Origin: Mesorhizobium sp. C432A
Lineage (GTDB): Bacteria; Pseudomonadota; Alphaproteobacteria; Rhizobiales; Rhizobiaceae
Direction of reading: 5' to 3'
Assembly (NCBI RefSeq): GCF_030323145.1
Contig: NZ_CP100470.1
Span: 372,001 to 436,000, forward strand
Length of the DNA: 64,000 nt
Of this stretch, positions 35,497 to 46,640 are shown in pieces (position 1 is the stretch's first letter; every line of letters begins with the position of its first letter). The position numbers were made by a program, and so were the translations under genes. The notes under the pieces were generated by a model, which worked only from the letters and a program-made list of their open reading frames with translations, searched no databases and was not told the DNA's origin.

Positions 35497-36012
35497 ATGG
35501 CGGGTTCGAAATCCAGCTACGGTTATGAGGAATTGCTTGCCTGCGCCCGCGGCGAGCTGTTTGGGCCTGGCAACGCCCAGCTGCCCTATCCGCCGATGCT
35601 GATGTTCGACCGCATCACCGAGATCAGCGAGACCGGCGGCGCCCACGACAAGGGCTTCATCCGTGCCGAATTCGACATCAAACCGGACCTGTGGTTCTTC
35701 GCCTGCCATTTCATCGGCAATCCGATCATGCCGGGGTGCCTGGGCCTTGACGCCATGTGGCAATTGACGGGTTTTTACCTCGGCTGGCTCGGCGAGCCGG
35801 GCAAGGGCATGGCGCTGTCGACCGGCGAAGTGAAGTTCAAGGGGATGGTGACGCCTTCGGTCAAGAAGGTGGAATACGGCATCGATTTCAAGCGCGTCAT
35901 GCGTGGACGCCTGGTGCTCGGTATCGCCGATGGCTGGCTTAAGGCCGACGGCGAACCCATATACACTGCGACGGACCTCAAGGTGGGGCTGTCCAAGCAA
36001 TCGGCCGCCTGA
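35497..36012 (+). CDS. fabA: 3-hydroxydecanoyl-ACP dehydratase/isomerase
   Basis: A 171-residue enzyme that dehydrates 3-hydroxydecanoyl-ACP and isomerises the double bond, the branch point to unsaturated fatty acids. The active-site His is in '[20 protein letters not shown]' near residue 70, and the catalytic Asp in '[20 protein letters not shown]' near 84. The start ATG at 35497 follows GGGGACGAG and gives the usual FabA length; ATG 35482 is an alternative. It heads fabA-fabB-fabI and is divergent from irr, as in other rhizobia. Confidence 0.96.
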   Translation: MAGSKSSYGYEELLACARGELFGPGNAQLPYPPMLMFDRITEISETGGAHDKGFIRAEFDIKPDLWFFACHFIGNPIMPGCLGLDAMWQLTGFYLGWLGEPGKGMALSTGEVKFKGMVTPSVKKVEYGIDFKRVMRGRLVLGIADGWLKADGEPIYTATDLKVGLSKQSAA

Positions 36013-36134
36013 CCGGCGCCACTGCAGCGGCGCGTTCTTCCGAGACGCAACGCCGCTGCGGCATTTTGATTTTGCGTATGATCGCCGGTGAAAACCGACT
36101 AGGTTTCGGGATCATCCGCTGGAAGGAGTTGCGA

Positions 36135-37355
36135 ATGAGAAGGGTCGTCGTCACAGGCCTCGGCATCGTATCGTCGATCGGCAACAACGCCAACGAGGTG
36201 CAATCCTCGCTCCACGATGCCAAATCAGGCATCAGCTTCTCCGATTCCTTCGCCGAACACGGCTTCCGCTGCCAGGTCTGGGGCGCGCCGACGCTCGACC
36301 CGACCCCTATGATCGACCGGCGTGCCATGCGCTTCCTGAGCCAGGGCGCGGCCTGGAACCATGTCGCGATGGATCAGGCGATCGCCGACGCCGGGCTTGG
36401 CGAAAGCGACATCACCAATGAGCGCACCGGCATCGTCATGGGCTCGGGCGGCCCCTCGACCCGCACCATCGTCGAGGCGGCCGAGACCACGCTCAAGAAC
36501 AACAGCCCCAAGCGCATCGGTCCGTTCGCGGTGCCGAAGGCGATGTCGTCGACCGCGTCGGCGACGCTCGCCACCTGGTTCAAGATCCACGGCGTCAACT
36601 ATTCGATCTCGTCGGCCTGCTCGACCTCGGCGCATTGCATCGGCAACGCCTACGAACTGATCCAGTGGGGCAAGCAGGATGTGATGTTTGCCGGCGGCCA
36701 TGAAGACCTCGACTGGACGATGTCGGACCTGTTCGATGCCATGGGCGCGATGTCGTCGAAGTATAACGATCGTGCGCCGACAGCTTCCCGCGCGTATGAC
36801 GCCAATCGCGATGGCTTCGTCATCGCGGGCGGCGCGGGCGTCCTCATCCTGGAGGAGCTCGAACACGCCAAGGCGCGCGGCGCCAAGATCTACGCTGAGA
36901 TCGTCGGCTATGGCGCGACGTCGGACGGTTACGACATGGTGGCGCCGTCGGGCGAAGGCGCGGTGCGCTGCATGCGCCAGGCTCTGGCGACGGTGTCCAC
37001 GCCGGTCGACTACATCAACACCCACGGCACCTCGACGCCGGTCGGCGATTCCCGGGAAATGGGCGCCATCCGAGAGGTGTTCGGCGAGAAGATGCCGTTC
37101 ATCACCTCGACCAAGTCGCTGACCGGCCATTCGCTGGGTGCCGCCGGCGTACAGGAATCGATCTACTCGATCCTGATGATGCAAGGCGGCTTCATCGGCG
37201 AGAGCGCCCATATCGAAAACCTCGATCCCGAATTCGAGGGCATGCCGATCGTGCGCAAGCGCATCGACGACGCCAGGATCGACACGGTTTTGTCCAACTC
37301 GTTCGGCTTCGGTGGCACCAACGCAACGCTGATTTTCCAGCGCTATTCCGCATAA
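36135..37355 (+). CDS. fabB: 3-oxoacyl-ACP synthase I
   Basis: A 406-residue condensing enzyme that elongates the cis-3-decenoyl-ACP made by FabA. The Cys-His-His triad is visible: '[20 protein letters not shown]' near residue 163, '[20 protein letters not shown]' near 298 and '[20 protein letters not shown]' near 333. The ATG at 36135 is preceded by GGAAGGAG. It is 122 bp after fabA and 34 bp before fabI. Confidence 0.95.
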   Translation: MRRVVVTGLGIVSSIGNNANEVQSSLHDAKSGISFSDSFAEHGFRCQVWGAPTLDPTPMIDRRAMRFLSQGAAWNHVAMDQAIADAGLGESDITNERTGIVMGSGGPSTRTIVEAAETTLKNNSPKRIGPFAVPKAMSSTASATLATWFKIHGVNYSISSACSTSAHCIGNAYELIQWGKQDVMFAGGHEDLDWTMSDLFDAMGAMSSKYNDRAPTASRAYDANRDGFVIAGGAGVLILEELEHAKARGAKIYAEIVGYGATSDGYDMVAPSGEGAVRCMRQALATVSTPVDYINTHGTSTPVGDSREMGAIREVFGEKMPFITSTKSLTGHSLGAAGVQESIYSILMMQGGFIGESAHIENLDPEFEGMPIVRKRIDDARIDTVLSNSFGFGGTNATLIFQRYSA

Positions 37356-37389
37356 GGCCAGCGTTTTTTTTGTAGGGGGATTGCCGGCC

Positions 37390-38202
37390 ATGGACGGACT
37401 GATGAAGGGCAAGCGCGGGCTTGTCATGGGCGTCGCCAACGATCATTCGATCGCCTGGGGCATCGCCAGGAAATTGTCCGAACACGGAGCGGAGCTTGCC
37501 TTCACCTATCAGGGCGACGCATTCGGGCGCCGCGTCAAGCCGCTTGCCGAGAAGCTTGGCGCGTCTCTGGTGGTGCCCTGTGACGTCGAGGACAGCGCAT
37601 CGGTCGCCGCCACCTTCGAGACGCTCGGCAAGGAATGGGGCGGGCTCGACTTCGTCGTCCACGCCATCGGCTTTTCCGACAAGAACGAGCTCAAAGGGCT
37701 CTACGCCGACACCAGCCGCGACAATTTCGTCCGCACCATGGTCATCTCCTGCTACTCCTTCACCGAGGTCGCCCGCCATGCCGCCCCGCTGATGAGCGAA
37801 GGCGGCGCGATGATCACGCTGACCTATGCCGGCTCTGTCCGCGTCATGCCGAACTACAACGTCATGGGCGTCGCCAAGGCCGGGCTGGAAGCCAGCGTGC
37901 GCTATCTCGCCAACGATTATGGCCCGCGCGGCATCCGGGTGAACGGCATATCGGCGGGACCGGTGCGTACTTTGGCCGGCGCCGGAATCTCGGACGCCCG
38001 CCACATGTACTCCTACCAGCAGCGCAACTCGCCGCTGCGCCGCACGGTGACCATCGACGAGGTCGGCGGCTCGGCGCTCTATCTTTTGTCCGACCTCTCG
38101 TCAGGCGTCACCGGCGAAATCCATTATGTGGATTCCGGCTATCACATCGTGTCGATGCCAACCCTGGATGAGTTGAAGCAGACCGACAGCGTACGCGATT
38201 AA
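37390..38202 (+). CDS. fabI: enoyl-ACP reductase I (NADH)
   Basis: A 270-residue short-chain dehydrogenase-like enoyl-ACP reductase. The nucleotide-binding stretch is 'GKRGLVMGVANDHSIAWGIA', typical of FabI. The catalytic Tyr and Lys of the Y-x6-K motif are in 'PNYNVMGVAKAGLEASVRYL' near residue 156. 'RVNGISAGPVRTLAGAGISD' follows. ATG 37390 follows GGGGG; an in-frame TTG at 37381 is less likely. Last gene of the fabA-fabB-fabI set; FabI is the target class of triclosan. Confidence 0.94.
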   Translation: MDGLMKGKRGLVMGVANDHSIAWGIARKLSEHGAELAFTYQGDAFGRRVKPLAEKLGASLVVPCDVEDSASVAATFETLGKEWGGLDFVVHAIGFSDKNELKGLYADTSRDNFVRTMVISCYSFTEVARHAAPLMSEGGAMITLTYAGSVRVMPNYNVMGVAKAGLEASVRYLANDYGPRGIRVNGISAGPVRTLAGAGISDARHMYSYQQRNSPLRRTVTIDEVGGSALYLLSDLSSGVTGEIHYVDSGYHIVSMPTLDELKQTDSVRD

Positions 38203-38340
38203 CTCACCAGTAAAATTAGATGCATCGGCGGAAACTCATTTTAAGGAGATATCCGCTAGAAGTCCTATGGGCTTGGGCTCTGCGCGTTCTTGCTGGGCGC
38301 AAAGGATGCTTTAGCCTTTATGAATTTGCGCTTGATATTT

Positions 38341-38363
38341 CCCGAAGTCGAGTTGATTTCGGG
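38341..38363. repeat. stem-loop upstream of the GGDEF/EAL gene
   Basis: CCCGAAGTC and GATTTCGGG pair over nine positions with one G-U, loop GAGTT. Its flanks resemble the element at 35325-35366. It ends 22 bp before the ATG at 38386, so it would lie in the mRNA leader close to the ribosome-binding site. Confidence 0.5.
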
Positions 38364-38385
38364 ATCATGCGACAGGGACTGAGCA

Positions 38386-39939
38386 ATGCCTGCTGTCAGC
38401 AACCCGAAGCGAACACCTGTGTTCCGGCTGCTCACCGTCGCCAGTTCGGGCCTTGGCAGTTTCATCCTTGGGCTTTGGGGCCTCCGGCATGGTTTCGGGG
38501 ACGGCTTTGCCGGCATGCAGGCGGAAACCATGATCGGCATCGCGTCGGCGCTATGCGCGCTGGCCGCCGCCGGTGCTGCCTTGTCCTTCTTCGCCGGCGT
38601 CGATGAATCGGTGGACTACGTTTTCAACGAAACCCATTTCGACAAGCTGACCGGGCTTTTTGCGCGGCCGGCGATGGTCGGCAGGATTGCCGACGCGGCG
38701 TCCGCGACGATCAGGACCGGTGAGCCGGTGTTCCTCATCGACATCGACATCGACCGCTTCAAGCAGATCAACGACGCCATCGGCTACAGCCATGGCGACG
38801 AACTGATCCGCGGCTTCACCAAGCGGTTGAAGGCCTGCATGCCCGAAGGCGCGGTCATGGGGCGCATCGGCGCCGGCGAGTTCGCTATCCTTGTCTGGGA
38901 ACACCAACTCCAAAGGTCCATGGAAAGCACCGTCGAAACCATGATCGAGGAGATGCTGAAGCCGTACCAGCTCGATTCCCACCTGCAGTCGGTCGGCCTG
39001 TCGGTCGGCATCGTGGCGATGCCAAAGGATGGCGTCGATCCGGTCCTCATCCTGCGCCGCTCCAACCTGGCGCTGCAGAATGCCCGCGCCGGCGGCGTGG
39101 GCAACTGGTCGGTCTTCCATTCCGACATGGGCCAGGTCGCCGACTACCGCCACTGGATCGAATCCGAACTGCACATCGCCTTCGACCGTGGCGATTTCGA
39201 CCTTCATTACCAGCCGCAGCTCGACCTGCCGACCGGCCGTGTCGTCGGCTACGAGGCGCTGATCCGCTGGAAGCACCCGGAACGCGGCATGATCCCGCCG
39301 ATGGAATTCATTCCTATCGCCGAAGAGACCGGCATGATCCACCCGATCGGCAATTGGGTGCTGAACAAGGCCTGCAGCGATGCCCGTCATTTGCCCGAGG
39401 ACTGCTTCGTTGCCGTCAACATCTCGCCGGTCCAGTTCAGGACCAAGGATTTCGTCGGTATCGTGCGCGACACGATGGCCAGCACCGGCATCAAGCCGTC
39501 GCGGCTGGAGCTCGAAGTGACCGAGACGGCGATGATGCAGGACCGCGACCGCGCCGCCATCATCCTGCAGCAGCTTGCCGACATGGGCATTTCGGTGGCC
39601 GTCGACGATTTCGGCACCGGCTATTCCAATCTCAGCTACCTGATCGACTTCGCCTTCGGCAAGCTGAAGATCGACCGCTCGTTCGTCAGCCGCATCGACA
39701 CCGATTCTAATTCGGGCGCCGTCGTCTCTACCATCGTCGGCCTGTCGCGGGCGCTCGGCGTCGGCATCATCGCCGAAGGCGTCGAGACCGAGAACCAGGC
39801 GACGCTTTTGCGAGCAGCTGGTTGCGAGATGGTGCAAGGCTATCTGTTCGGCAGGCCGGCGCCGCTCAAGATCAAGCCTGGCGATATCAGACCGACCATT
39901 CCCGTCCACGAGCCGGCGCGCATCGTCAGCATGCATTGA
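38386..39939 (+). CDS. membrane-bound GGDEF/EAL protein, likely c-di-GMP phosphodiesterase with a degenerate cyclase site
   Basis: A 517-residue protein with two N-terminal membrane segments (about residues 18-35 and 43-68), a GGDEF domain (about 80-240) and an EAL domain (about 255-505). The cyclase signature is GAGEF in 'GRIGAGEFAILVW' instead of GGDEF, so synthesis may be lost or weak. The EAL site is intact: 'VGYEALIRWKHPERG', 'NISPVQF', 'LEVTETAMMQ', 'DDFGTGYSNLSYL', 'KIDRSFV' and 'EGVETENQ'. It lowers c-di-GMP, which in rhizobia affects motility, exopolysaccharide and pili. The first domain could be a GTP sensor. Monocistronic after fabI. Confidence 0.9.
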   Translation: MPAVSNPKRTPVFRLLTVASSGLGSFILGLWGLRHGFGDGFAGMQAETMIGIASALCALAAAGAALSFFAGVDESVDYVFNETHFDKLTGLFARPAMVGRIADAASATIRTGEPVFLIDIDIDRFKQINDAIGYSHGDELIRGFTKRLKACMPEGAVMGRIGAGEFAILVWEHQLQRSMESTVETMIEEMLKPYQLDSHLQSVGLSVGIVAMPKDGVDPVLILRRSNLALQNARAGGVGNWSVFHSDMGQVADYRHWIESELHIAFDRGDFDLHYQPQLDLPTGRVVGYEALIRWKHPERGMIPPMEFIPIAEETGMIHPIGNWVLNKACSDARHLPEDCFVAVNISPVQFRTKDFVGIVRDTMASTGIKPSRLELEVTETAMMQDRDRAAIILQQLADMGISVAVDDFGTGYSNLSYLIDFAFGKLKIDRSFVSRIDTDSNSGAVVSTIVGLSRALGVGIIAEGVETENQATLLRAAGCEMVQGYLFGRPAPLKIKPGDIRPTIPVHEPARIVSMH

Positions 39940-39955
39940 GGCGACCGGCACCGTC

Positions 39956-40969
39956 CTATCGGCGCGCGGAGAAAACCTTGAACATGCCGTCGCGGGCGAG
40001 CTCGGCATGGCTGGAGAAGACGGCCTTCAGAACCGGTTCGTAAGGCAGCTGACGGTTCGCCACCATGAACAGCCGCCCGCCCGGCTTCAGCGCCTTGCCC
40101 GCCGCCTGGATCATGCCGGCGCCGATTTCCGGCTCGGCCGCCCGGCTGCGATGGAAGGGCGGGTTCATGACGATGGCATCATAGCGCCGCTCGACCGGCT
40201 CGCTCAGCAGATCGGTCCAAAAGAAGCCGGGCTCGAAGCCTGTCTGGCCGATATTGCCCTTGGCCGCCTCAAGCGCGTCGAAATCCGCTTCGTAAAGGTC
40301 GAGCCCCGTTATACCGGATGAACGTGCCGCGACCTCGGCGGCGACATAACCCCAGCCGGCGCAGAAATCCGCAATGTTGCCGCGCAGGTCTTTGGGCAGG
40401 TTGTCGACCAGAAGTTTCGAGCCGGCGTCGATCCGGTCGAAGGAGAACATGCCGGGCGCGGTGCGGAAGCGGTCCTCTACGACCAAGGCGGGATTGGCGA
40501 CGCGCAGTTTTTCCGCAGGCGCCAGATCGACCGGACGGCGAAGCCAGAAGGCGATGCCGTGATATTTCGGCAGATGCCCTTCGATCGGAACAAGCTCGTC
40601 GATGCGCTTGCGCAGGCTGGCGATGCCTTCGTCCTTGCCGCCGGCGACAATGATCAGACCGCCCGGCGTGACGCGTTCGATCGCCTCGGCAATACGCATC
40701 TCGTTTAGCCCACGATGGCGGCCGGCAAGCACGAGCGCTGCATCGAATGCATCGCCTTCCGCGCGCGGCGTTACCTTGTGGCCGGCACGCTCCAGCGCTC
40801 GGAGATACGGCCGGAAACCCTGTGCAAGATGGAGCTCTGCCTCGAAGCCTTCCGGCAAGCGGAAGCCGGGCTCCGCACCCAGGAACAACACACGCTCGCC
40901 CTTTTGCGGCAGAGGGAGCCCCTCGGCCTCGAAGGGATGGAACAGTGTCTTCAGCGGCTCAGCGGCCAT
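39956..40969 (-). CDS. class I methyltransferase, RsmC-like (16S rRNA m2G1207 type)
   Basis: A 337-residue two-domain SAM-dependent methyltransferase. The C-terminal catalytic domain has the SAM-binding 'NIADFCAGWGYVAAEVAAR' near residue 200 and the N6/N2-guanine or -adenine motif 'DAIVMNPPFHRSRAAEPEIG' near 265. The N-terminal half is a non-catalytic methyltransferase-like domain, as in RsmC. The ATG at 40969 (MAAEPLKTLF) fits homologs; open codons further upstream are probably untranslated. It is downstream of pnp on the same strand, with a terminator between them. Confidence 0.83.
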   Translation of the reverse strand: MAAEPLKTLFHPFEAEGLPLPQKGERVLFLGAEPGFRLPEGFEAELHLAQGFRPYLRALERAGHKVTPRAEGDAFDAALVLAGRHRGLNEMRIAEAIERVTPGGLIIVAGGKDEGIASLRKRIDELVPIEGHLPKYHGIAFWLRRPVDLAPAEKLRVANPALVVEDRFRTAPGMFSFDRIDAGSKLLVDNLPKDLRGNIADFCAGWGYVAAEVAARSSGITGLDLYEADFDALEAAKGNIGQTGFEPGFFWTDLLSEPVERRYDAIVMNPPFHRSRAAEPEIGAGMIQAAGKALKPGGRLFMVANRQLPYEPVLKAVFSSHAELARDGMFKVFSARR

Positions 40970-41006
40970 TCTTCGATTCTCATGTCGTAGACGGGTCTTA
41001 AACGAA

Positions 41007-41034
41007 AACGGGCGCGACATAAGCCGCGCCCGTT
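41007..41034 (-). terminator. intrinsic terminator after pnp
   Basis: On the minus strand AACGGGCGCG/CGCGCCCGTT forms a 10-bp stem followed by TTCGTTT. It lies 21 bp after the pnp stop and before the methyltransferase gene. Confidence 0.78.
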
Positions 41035-41054
41035 CAACTCTATTGTCAGACCAC

Positions 41055-43202
<2,148 letters not shown>

Positions 43203-43373
43203 ATCTTGTCCTTAGTAAGCGGAAAGGGCCGCGCCGTTTCACGGTGCGCGGATGCCCTTTCCCTGGCTTCCTTTCTCGGGCAGCCACGGGCAAGACAACG
43301 GGAAGCTCGGGTAGATTCGGCGCTGGTTAGCGCACGAGCGTCCTGCAATCCTGCCCCATGACCGTCCATGGGC

Positions 43374-43404
43374 GGTTTCGAGTGGCCTCTGCACGCTCGA
43401 AACC
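43374..43404 (-). other. stem-loop in the rpsO-pnp intergenic region
   Basis: GGTTTCGAG/CTCGAAACC pair perfectly over nine bases around a 13-nt loop. It lies in the pnp leader. It could be a ribonuclease processing or autoregulation site, as known for pnp in enterobacteria; this is inferred from location only. Confidence 0.5.
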
Positions 43405-43439
43405 GGGTCTGGCCAATCGATGCGACTGGCAGAATGCGC

Positions 43440-43473
43440 GACCGGCGGGCTCTCCTTCGAAAGCCCGCCGGTC
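43440..43473 (-). terminator. rpsO: 12-bp GC-rich stem-loop after rpsO
   Basis: GACCGGCGGGCT/AGCCCGCCGGTC pair perfectly around a 10-nt loop, beginning 6 bp after the rpsO stop. There is no T-tract on the minus strand, so it may be a processing site or a 3'-protective hairpin that lets transcription reach pnp. Confidence 0.6.
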
Positions 43474-43479
43474 AATTCG

Positions 43480-43749
43480 TCAACGGCGCAGACCGAGCTT
43501 CTCGATCAACGTCTGATAGCGCGCGTCATCCTTGCGCTTGAGATAATCAAGCAGGCTGCGGCGCTGGGAGACGAGAGCGAGCAGACCACGGCGGGAATGG
43601 TTATCCTTCTTGTGGTCCTTGAAGTGGTCGGTCAGGTTCTTGATGCGCTCGGAAAGGATGGCCACCTGGACTTCCGGAGACCCGGTATCGCCCTTGGCGG
43701 TTGCGAATTCACCCATCAATTCCTGTTTGCGCTCGGCAGTAATCGACAT
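43480..43749 (-). CDS. rpsO: 30S ribosomal protein S15
   Basis: An 89-residue 16S rRNA-binding protein. The sequence '[20 protein letters not shown]' then '[20 protein letters not shown]' and '[20 protein letters not shown]' is a standard S15. The start at 43749 matches the family; the open frame extends upstream but this gives the known length. Located between corA and pnp. S15 autoregulates in other bacteria by binding its leader. Confidence 0.97.
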   Translation of the reverse strand: MSITAERKQELMGEFATAKGDTGSPEVQVAILSERIKNLTDHFKDHKKDNHSRRGLLALVSQRRSLLDYLKRKDDARYQTLIEKLGLRR

Positions 43750-43949
43750 CGTGTTTTTCCTTATCTGTTTGAGGAAACGGGTCGCCCTCAGCCGGGATGT
43801 CGTCCAGCAGGGGCCGGTGCAAGCAAAGCGACATGGCGCGATGCTGCGGCGCATATAAGGCAATTCCCTGGAAAACACCAGCCCATTCATAAAGCCGGCT
43901 CGTCGCAGCCCTTTGCTCAGGAATCCAGGATCCCCCTGATACCTGAAGC

Positions 43950-45044
43950 TTACAGCCACTTCTTGCTTTTGAAGAAGACGATCAGCCCGACAGCAACGGC
44001 CAGCATGAACAGCAGCGAAGCCGGGTAGCCATAGTAGGCTTTCAGTTCCGGCATGTTCCACGGCGAGCTCTCGGGATCGAAATTCATCCCCCAGATACCG
44101 ACCAGGAAGGTTAGCGGCATGAAAATCACCGAGACGATGGTGAGATAAGAGATCACATCGTTGGTGCGCGCCTGGCTCAGCGACAAATGCATTTCGATCA
44201 AGCCGGTCAGCATATCACGCTGGTTCTCGACCAGCTCGATCAGCCGCAATGCGTGGTCGAGCGTGTCGTTGAAGAAGATTTTCGTCTCCGGCTTCACATA
44301 GGGCACGTCGTTGCGGATCAGCGTCGCCAGCGTGTCGCGCATCGGCCACAGCACGCCCTTGAGCACATTGGCGTCGCGCCGCAATTCGTGCAGCTGGCGC
44401 ATCTGATGCTTGTGAGGCGTGTTGAGCATCTCGTCCTCGATGCCATCGACCTCCTCGCTAGCGGCCTCAATCGGCGGGAAATAGCTGTCGACGATGGAAT
44501 CGATGAGCGCATAGGCCAGATAGTCGGCGCCGCGCATCCGCAAGCGGTTGGGCAACGCTGCGGCGATGCGCTTGCGCACGGGGTCGAACGGATCGCCTTC
44601 GCGCTCCTGGAAGGTGACGACGAATTTCTTGCCGAAGAACACCGCGATCTGCTCATAGCGATGCACCTTGACGTCGTCGATCATGCGCATGACGACGAAG
44701 GCGTGGTCCTCGAAGAAGTCGACCTTCGGCCGCTGGCCGGTGTTGACGACATCTTCCAGAGCCAGTGGATGCAGGTTGAAGATCCGGCCGATCTCCTCGA
44801 TCAGCTGGATGTTGGCGAGACCGGTGCAGTCCAACCAGACGACCGGCCAGTTGTCGCAATGGGTGTTGAGATCGTCGATGCTGGCATCGTTGATGGTCTT
44901 GAATTTTTCAGGCGAAATCAGCGTCAGCCGCAGCTCGGACCGTCGCGCCGCCGGATCGGCGATCAGCGTGCCGGGCGAGGCTCCAACCGGCGGCCGGCGC
45001 GTTGTCACCGGCGCCCGCTTCTTCACCGCCTCAGCCTTTGCCAT
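43950..45044 (-). CDS. corA: CorA-type magnesium/divalent cation transporter
   Basis: A 364-residue CorA-family channel. The long cytoplasmic N-terminal domain ends in a stalk, then two C-terminal membrane helices ('[20 protein letters not shown]' and '[20 protein letters not shown]') separated by the selectivity motif GMN in '[14 protein letters not shown]'. It imports Mg2+ (or Co2+/Ni2+). It lies 45 bp downstream of truB and 200 bp upstream of rpsO on the same strand, so it interrupts the usual truB-rpsO pairing. Confidence 0.93.
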   Translation of the reverse strand: MAKAEAVKKRAPVTTRRPPVGASPGTLIADPAARRSELRLTLISPEKFKTINDASIDDLNTHCDNWPVVWLDCTGLANIQLIEEIGRIFNLHPLALEDVVNTGQRPKVDFFEDHAFVVMRMIDDVKVHRYEQIAVFFGKKFVVTFQEREGDPFDPVRKRIAAALPNRLRMRGADYLAYALIDSIVDSYFPPIEAASEEVDGIEDEMLNTPHKHQMRQLHELRRDANVLKGVLWPMRDTLATLIRNDVPYVKPETKIFFNDTLDHALRLIELVENQRDMLTGLIEMHLSLSQARTNDVISYLTIVSVIFMPLTFLVGIWGMNFDPESSPWNMPELKAYYGYPASLLFMLAVAVGLIVFFKSKKWL

Positions 45045-45088
45045 GTGCCCCTCGGATGTGACGTCGACGTAAAACTAGACGGGAGTGG

Positions 45089-46060
45089 TCAGCCGGCAAA
45101 GACCCGCTTCGGCTTGAACATGCCTTGCTCGATGGCGCCGATGGCGACAAGCTTGCCGCGCGCGGTGGCGCAGGCTTCCTCGGCTTCCACGGGCGCGTCG
45201 CGGCCGCGGATGATGACGGGATTGCCAAGGCGGATCTTGGTCGCCGCTTCGTCGCTGATGGCAATCTGCGGCAGGCAGTCGAGCGCGGCGGCCGTGTCGA
45301 CGAGCAGCGCATCGATTGCGCCAAAGTCGATCGGCGCGTCGGCAACATCGGCGTCGCCCTCTTCGTCAGCTTCGCGCTGTTCGCCGAAACGGGCGGCTTC
45401 CAGTTCGGCGACGGTGACGAAATCCTCCTGGGTGAACGGCTCGACCTCGACCCTGCGCAATTCGGCGATGTGGCCGAAGCAGCCGAGGTCGCGGCCCATG
45501 TCGCGGGCCAGCGAGCGCACATAGGTGCCTTTGCCGCATTCGACCTCGAACGAAGTGTGGTCGGCAGCGTGCTCGACGATGTCCAGACGGCCGATCTCGA
45601 TCTCGCGCGCGGGGATGTCGACTGTCTCGCCCCCACGGGCGAGATCGTAGGCGCGTTCGCCTGATATCTTGATGGCCGAGAATTGCGGCGGTGTCTGCAT
45701 GATGACGCCGGTGTAGTTCGGCAGCAGCGCCCTGACATCTTCTTCCGCCGGACGGCGGTCGGAACTTTGCGTCACCGGACCTTCGAGATCGTCGGTCGAA
45801 CGCTCCTCGCCCCAAGCGACGGTGAACCGGTAGATTTTGGCGCCGTCCTGCACATAAGGCACGGTCTTGGTTGCCTCGCCCAGCGCGATCGGCAGCATGC
45901 CAGAGGCCAGCGGGTCGAGCGTGCCGGCATGGCCGGCCTTTTCGGCCTGGAAAAGCCATTTGATCTTGGAGACGGCTTCGGTCGAACCCATGCCAACCGG
46001 CTTGTCCAGCACCACCCAGCCGGAGATCGGCCGGCCCTTCTTCTTGCCGCGGCGCCCCAC
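45089..46060 (-). CDS. truB: tRNA pseudouridine(55) synthase
   Basis: A 323-residue enzyme that makes Psi55 in the T-arm of tRNAs. The catalytic Asp is in '[20 protein letters not shown]' near residue 45. Near the C-terminus an acidic segment '[20 protein letters not shown]' is inserted between the catalytic domain and the terminal domain. The start is a GTG at 46060, which overlaps the rbfA TAG by one base. Part of the rimP-nusA-infB-rbfA-truB cluster. Confidence 0.94.
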   Translation of the reverse strand: MGRRGKKKGRPISGWVVLDKPVGMGSTEAVSKIKWLFQAEKAGHAGTLDPLASGMLPIALGEATKTVPYVQDGAKIYRFTVAWGEERSTDDLEGPVTQSSDRRPAEEDVRALLPNYTGVIMQTPPQFSAIKISGERAYDLARGGETVDIPAREIEIGRLDIVEHAADHTSFEVECGKGTYVRSLARDMGRDLGCFGHIAELRRVEVEPFTQEDFVTVAELEAARFGEQREADEEGDADVADAPIDFGAIDALLVDTAAALDCLPQIAISDEAATKIRLGNPVIIRGRDAPVEAEEACATARGKLVAIGAIEQGMFKPKRVFAG

Positions 46061-46479
46061 TATTTCTCGTCCTTGTCGTTGTCTTCGCCATCGGTACCCA
46101 AGTCTCGCGCGACTTCCGGCGATTTCAGCAAATCGTTGATCCTGGCGAAATTGTCGAAGGACGTATCGAGCTTGAAGCGGAACTCCGGCATGAACTTCAT
46201 CTGGCGGAGCGCGCCGGAGACGCGGCCACGCACGAACTTCGCGTGCTTGTTGAGCGCGTCGATGACCGCACCCGTGTCCTTGGCGCCGAGCGGCGAAACG
46301 AAGGCCGTTGCGACCCTCAGATCAGTGGACATGCGCACTTCCGAGACCGAAACCACGGTGTTCTCGATCAGCGGGTCGATAATCTCGCCGCGCTGCAAGG
46401 TTTCCGACAGCGCATGGCGCACCTGTTCGGCGACGCGAAGCATGCGCTGGGATGGGCTGGAGGCGGTTGGACGGGGCAT
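46060..46479 (-). CDS. rbfA: ribosome-binding factor A
   Basis: A 139-residue KH-like factor needed for 30S maturation and cold growth. Recognisable are '[20 protein letters not shown]', '[20 protein letters not shown]' and '[20 protein letters not shown]'. The ATG at 46479 (MPRPTASS) is preferred; an in-frame TTG at 46488 is possible. The stop overlaps the truB GTG. A dispersed repeat separates it from infB. Confidence 0.93.
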   Translation of the reverse strand: MPRPTASSPSQRMLRVAEQVRHALSETLQRGEIIDPLIENTVVSVSEVRMSTDLRVATAFVSPLGAKDTGAVIDALNKHAKFVRGRVSGALRQMKFMPEFRFKLDTSFDNFARINDLLKSPEVARDLGTDGEDNDKDEK

Positions 46480-46544
46480 TTTTCTCAATCCGGAAAGCGT
46501 GAGGCGCGGGATGGGACCGTGCCGCCATGTCTCATATTTGTTCT

Positions 46545-46583
46545 ATGCATGTCGTTTATCCCGCACTTTTGGGCGACAGGCAT
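46545..46583. repeat. dispersed palindromic repeat, copy 2 (diverged)
   Basis: ATGCATGTCG at 46545-46554 is paired with CGACAGGCAT at 46574-46583 around a 19-bp interior containing CCCGCACTTTTGGG. It is a shortened, diverged relative of the element at 27112-27162. It lies in the infB-rbfA gap on the transcribed region of the operon. Confidence 0.6.
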
Positions 46584-46640
46584 TAAAGTTAGGGCGGCGG
46601 TCTTTCGACCACCGCCCGGTCGTATCGACAGTATACGAAC

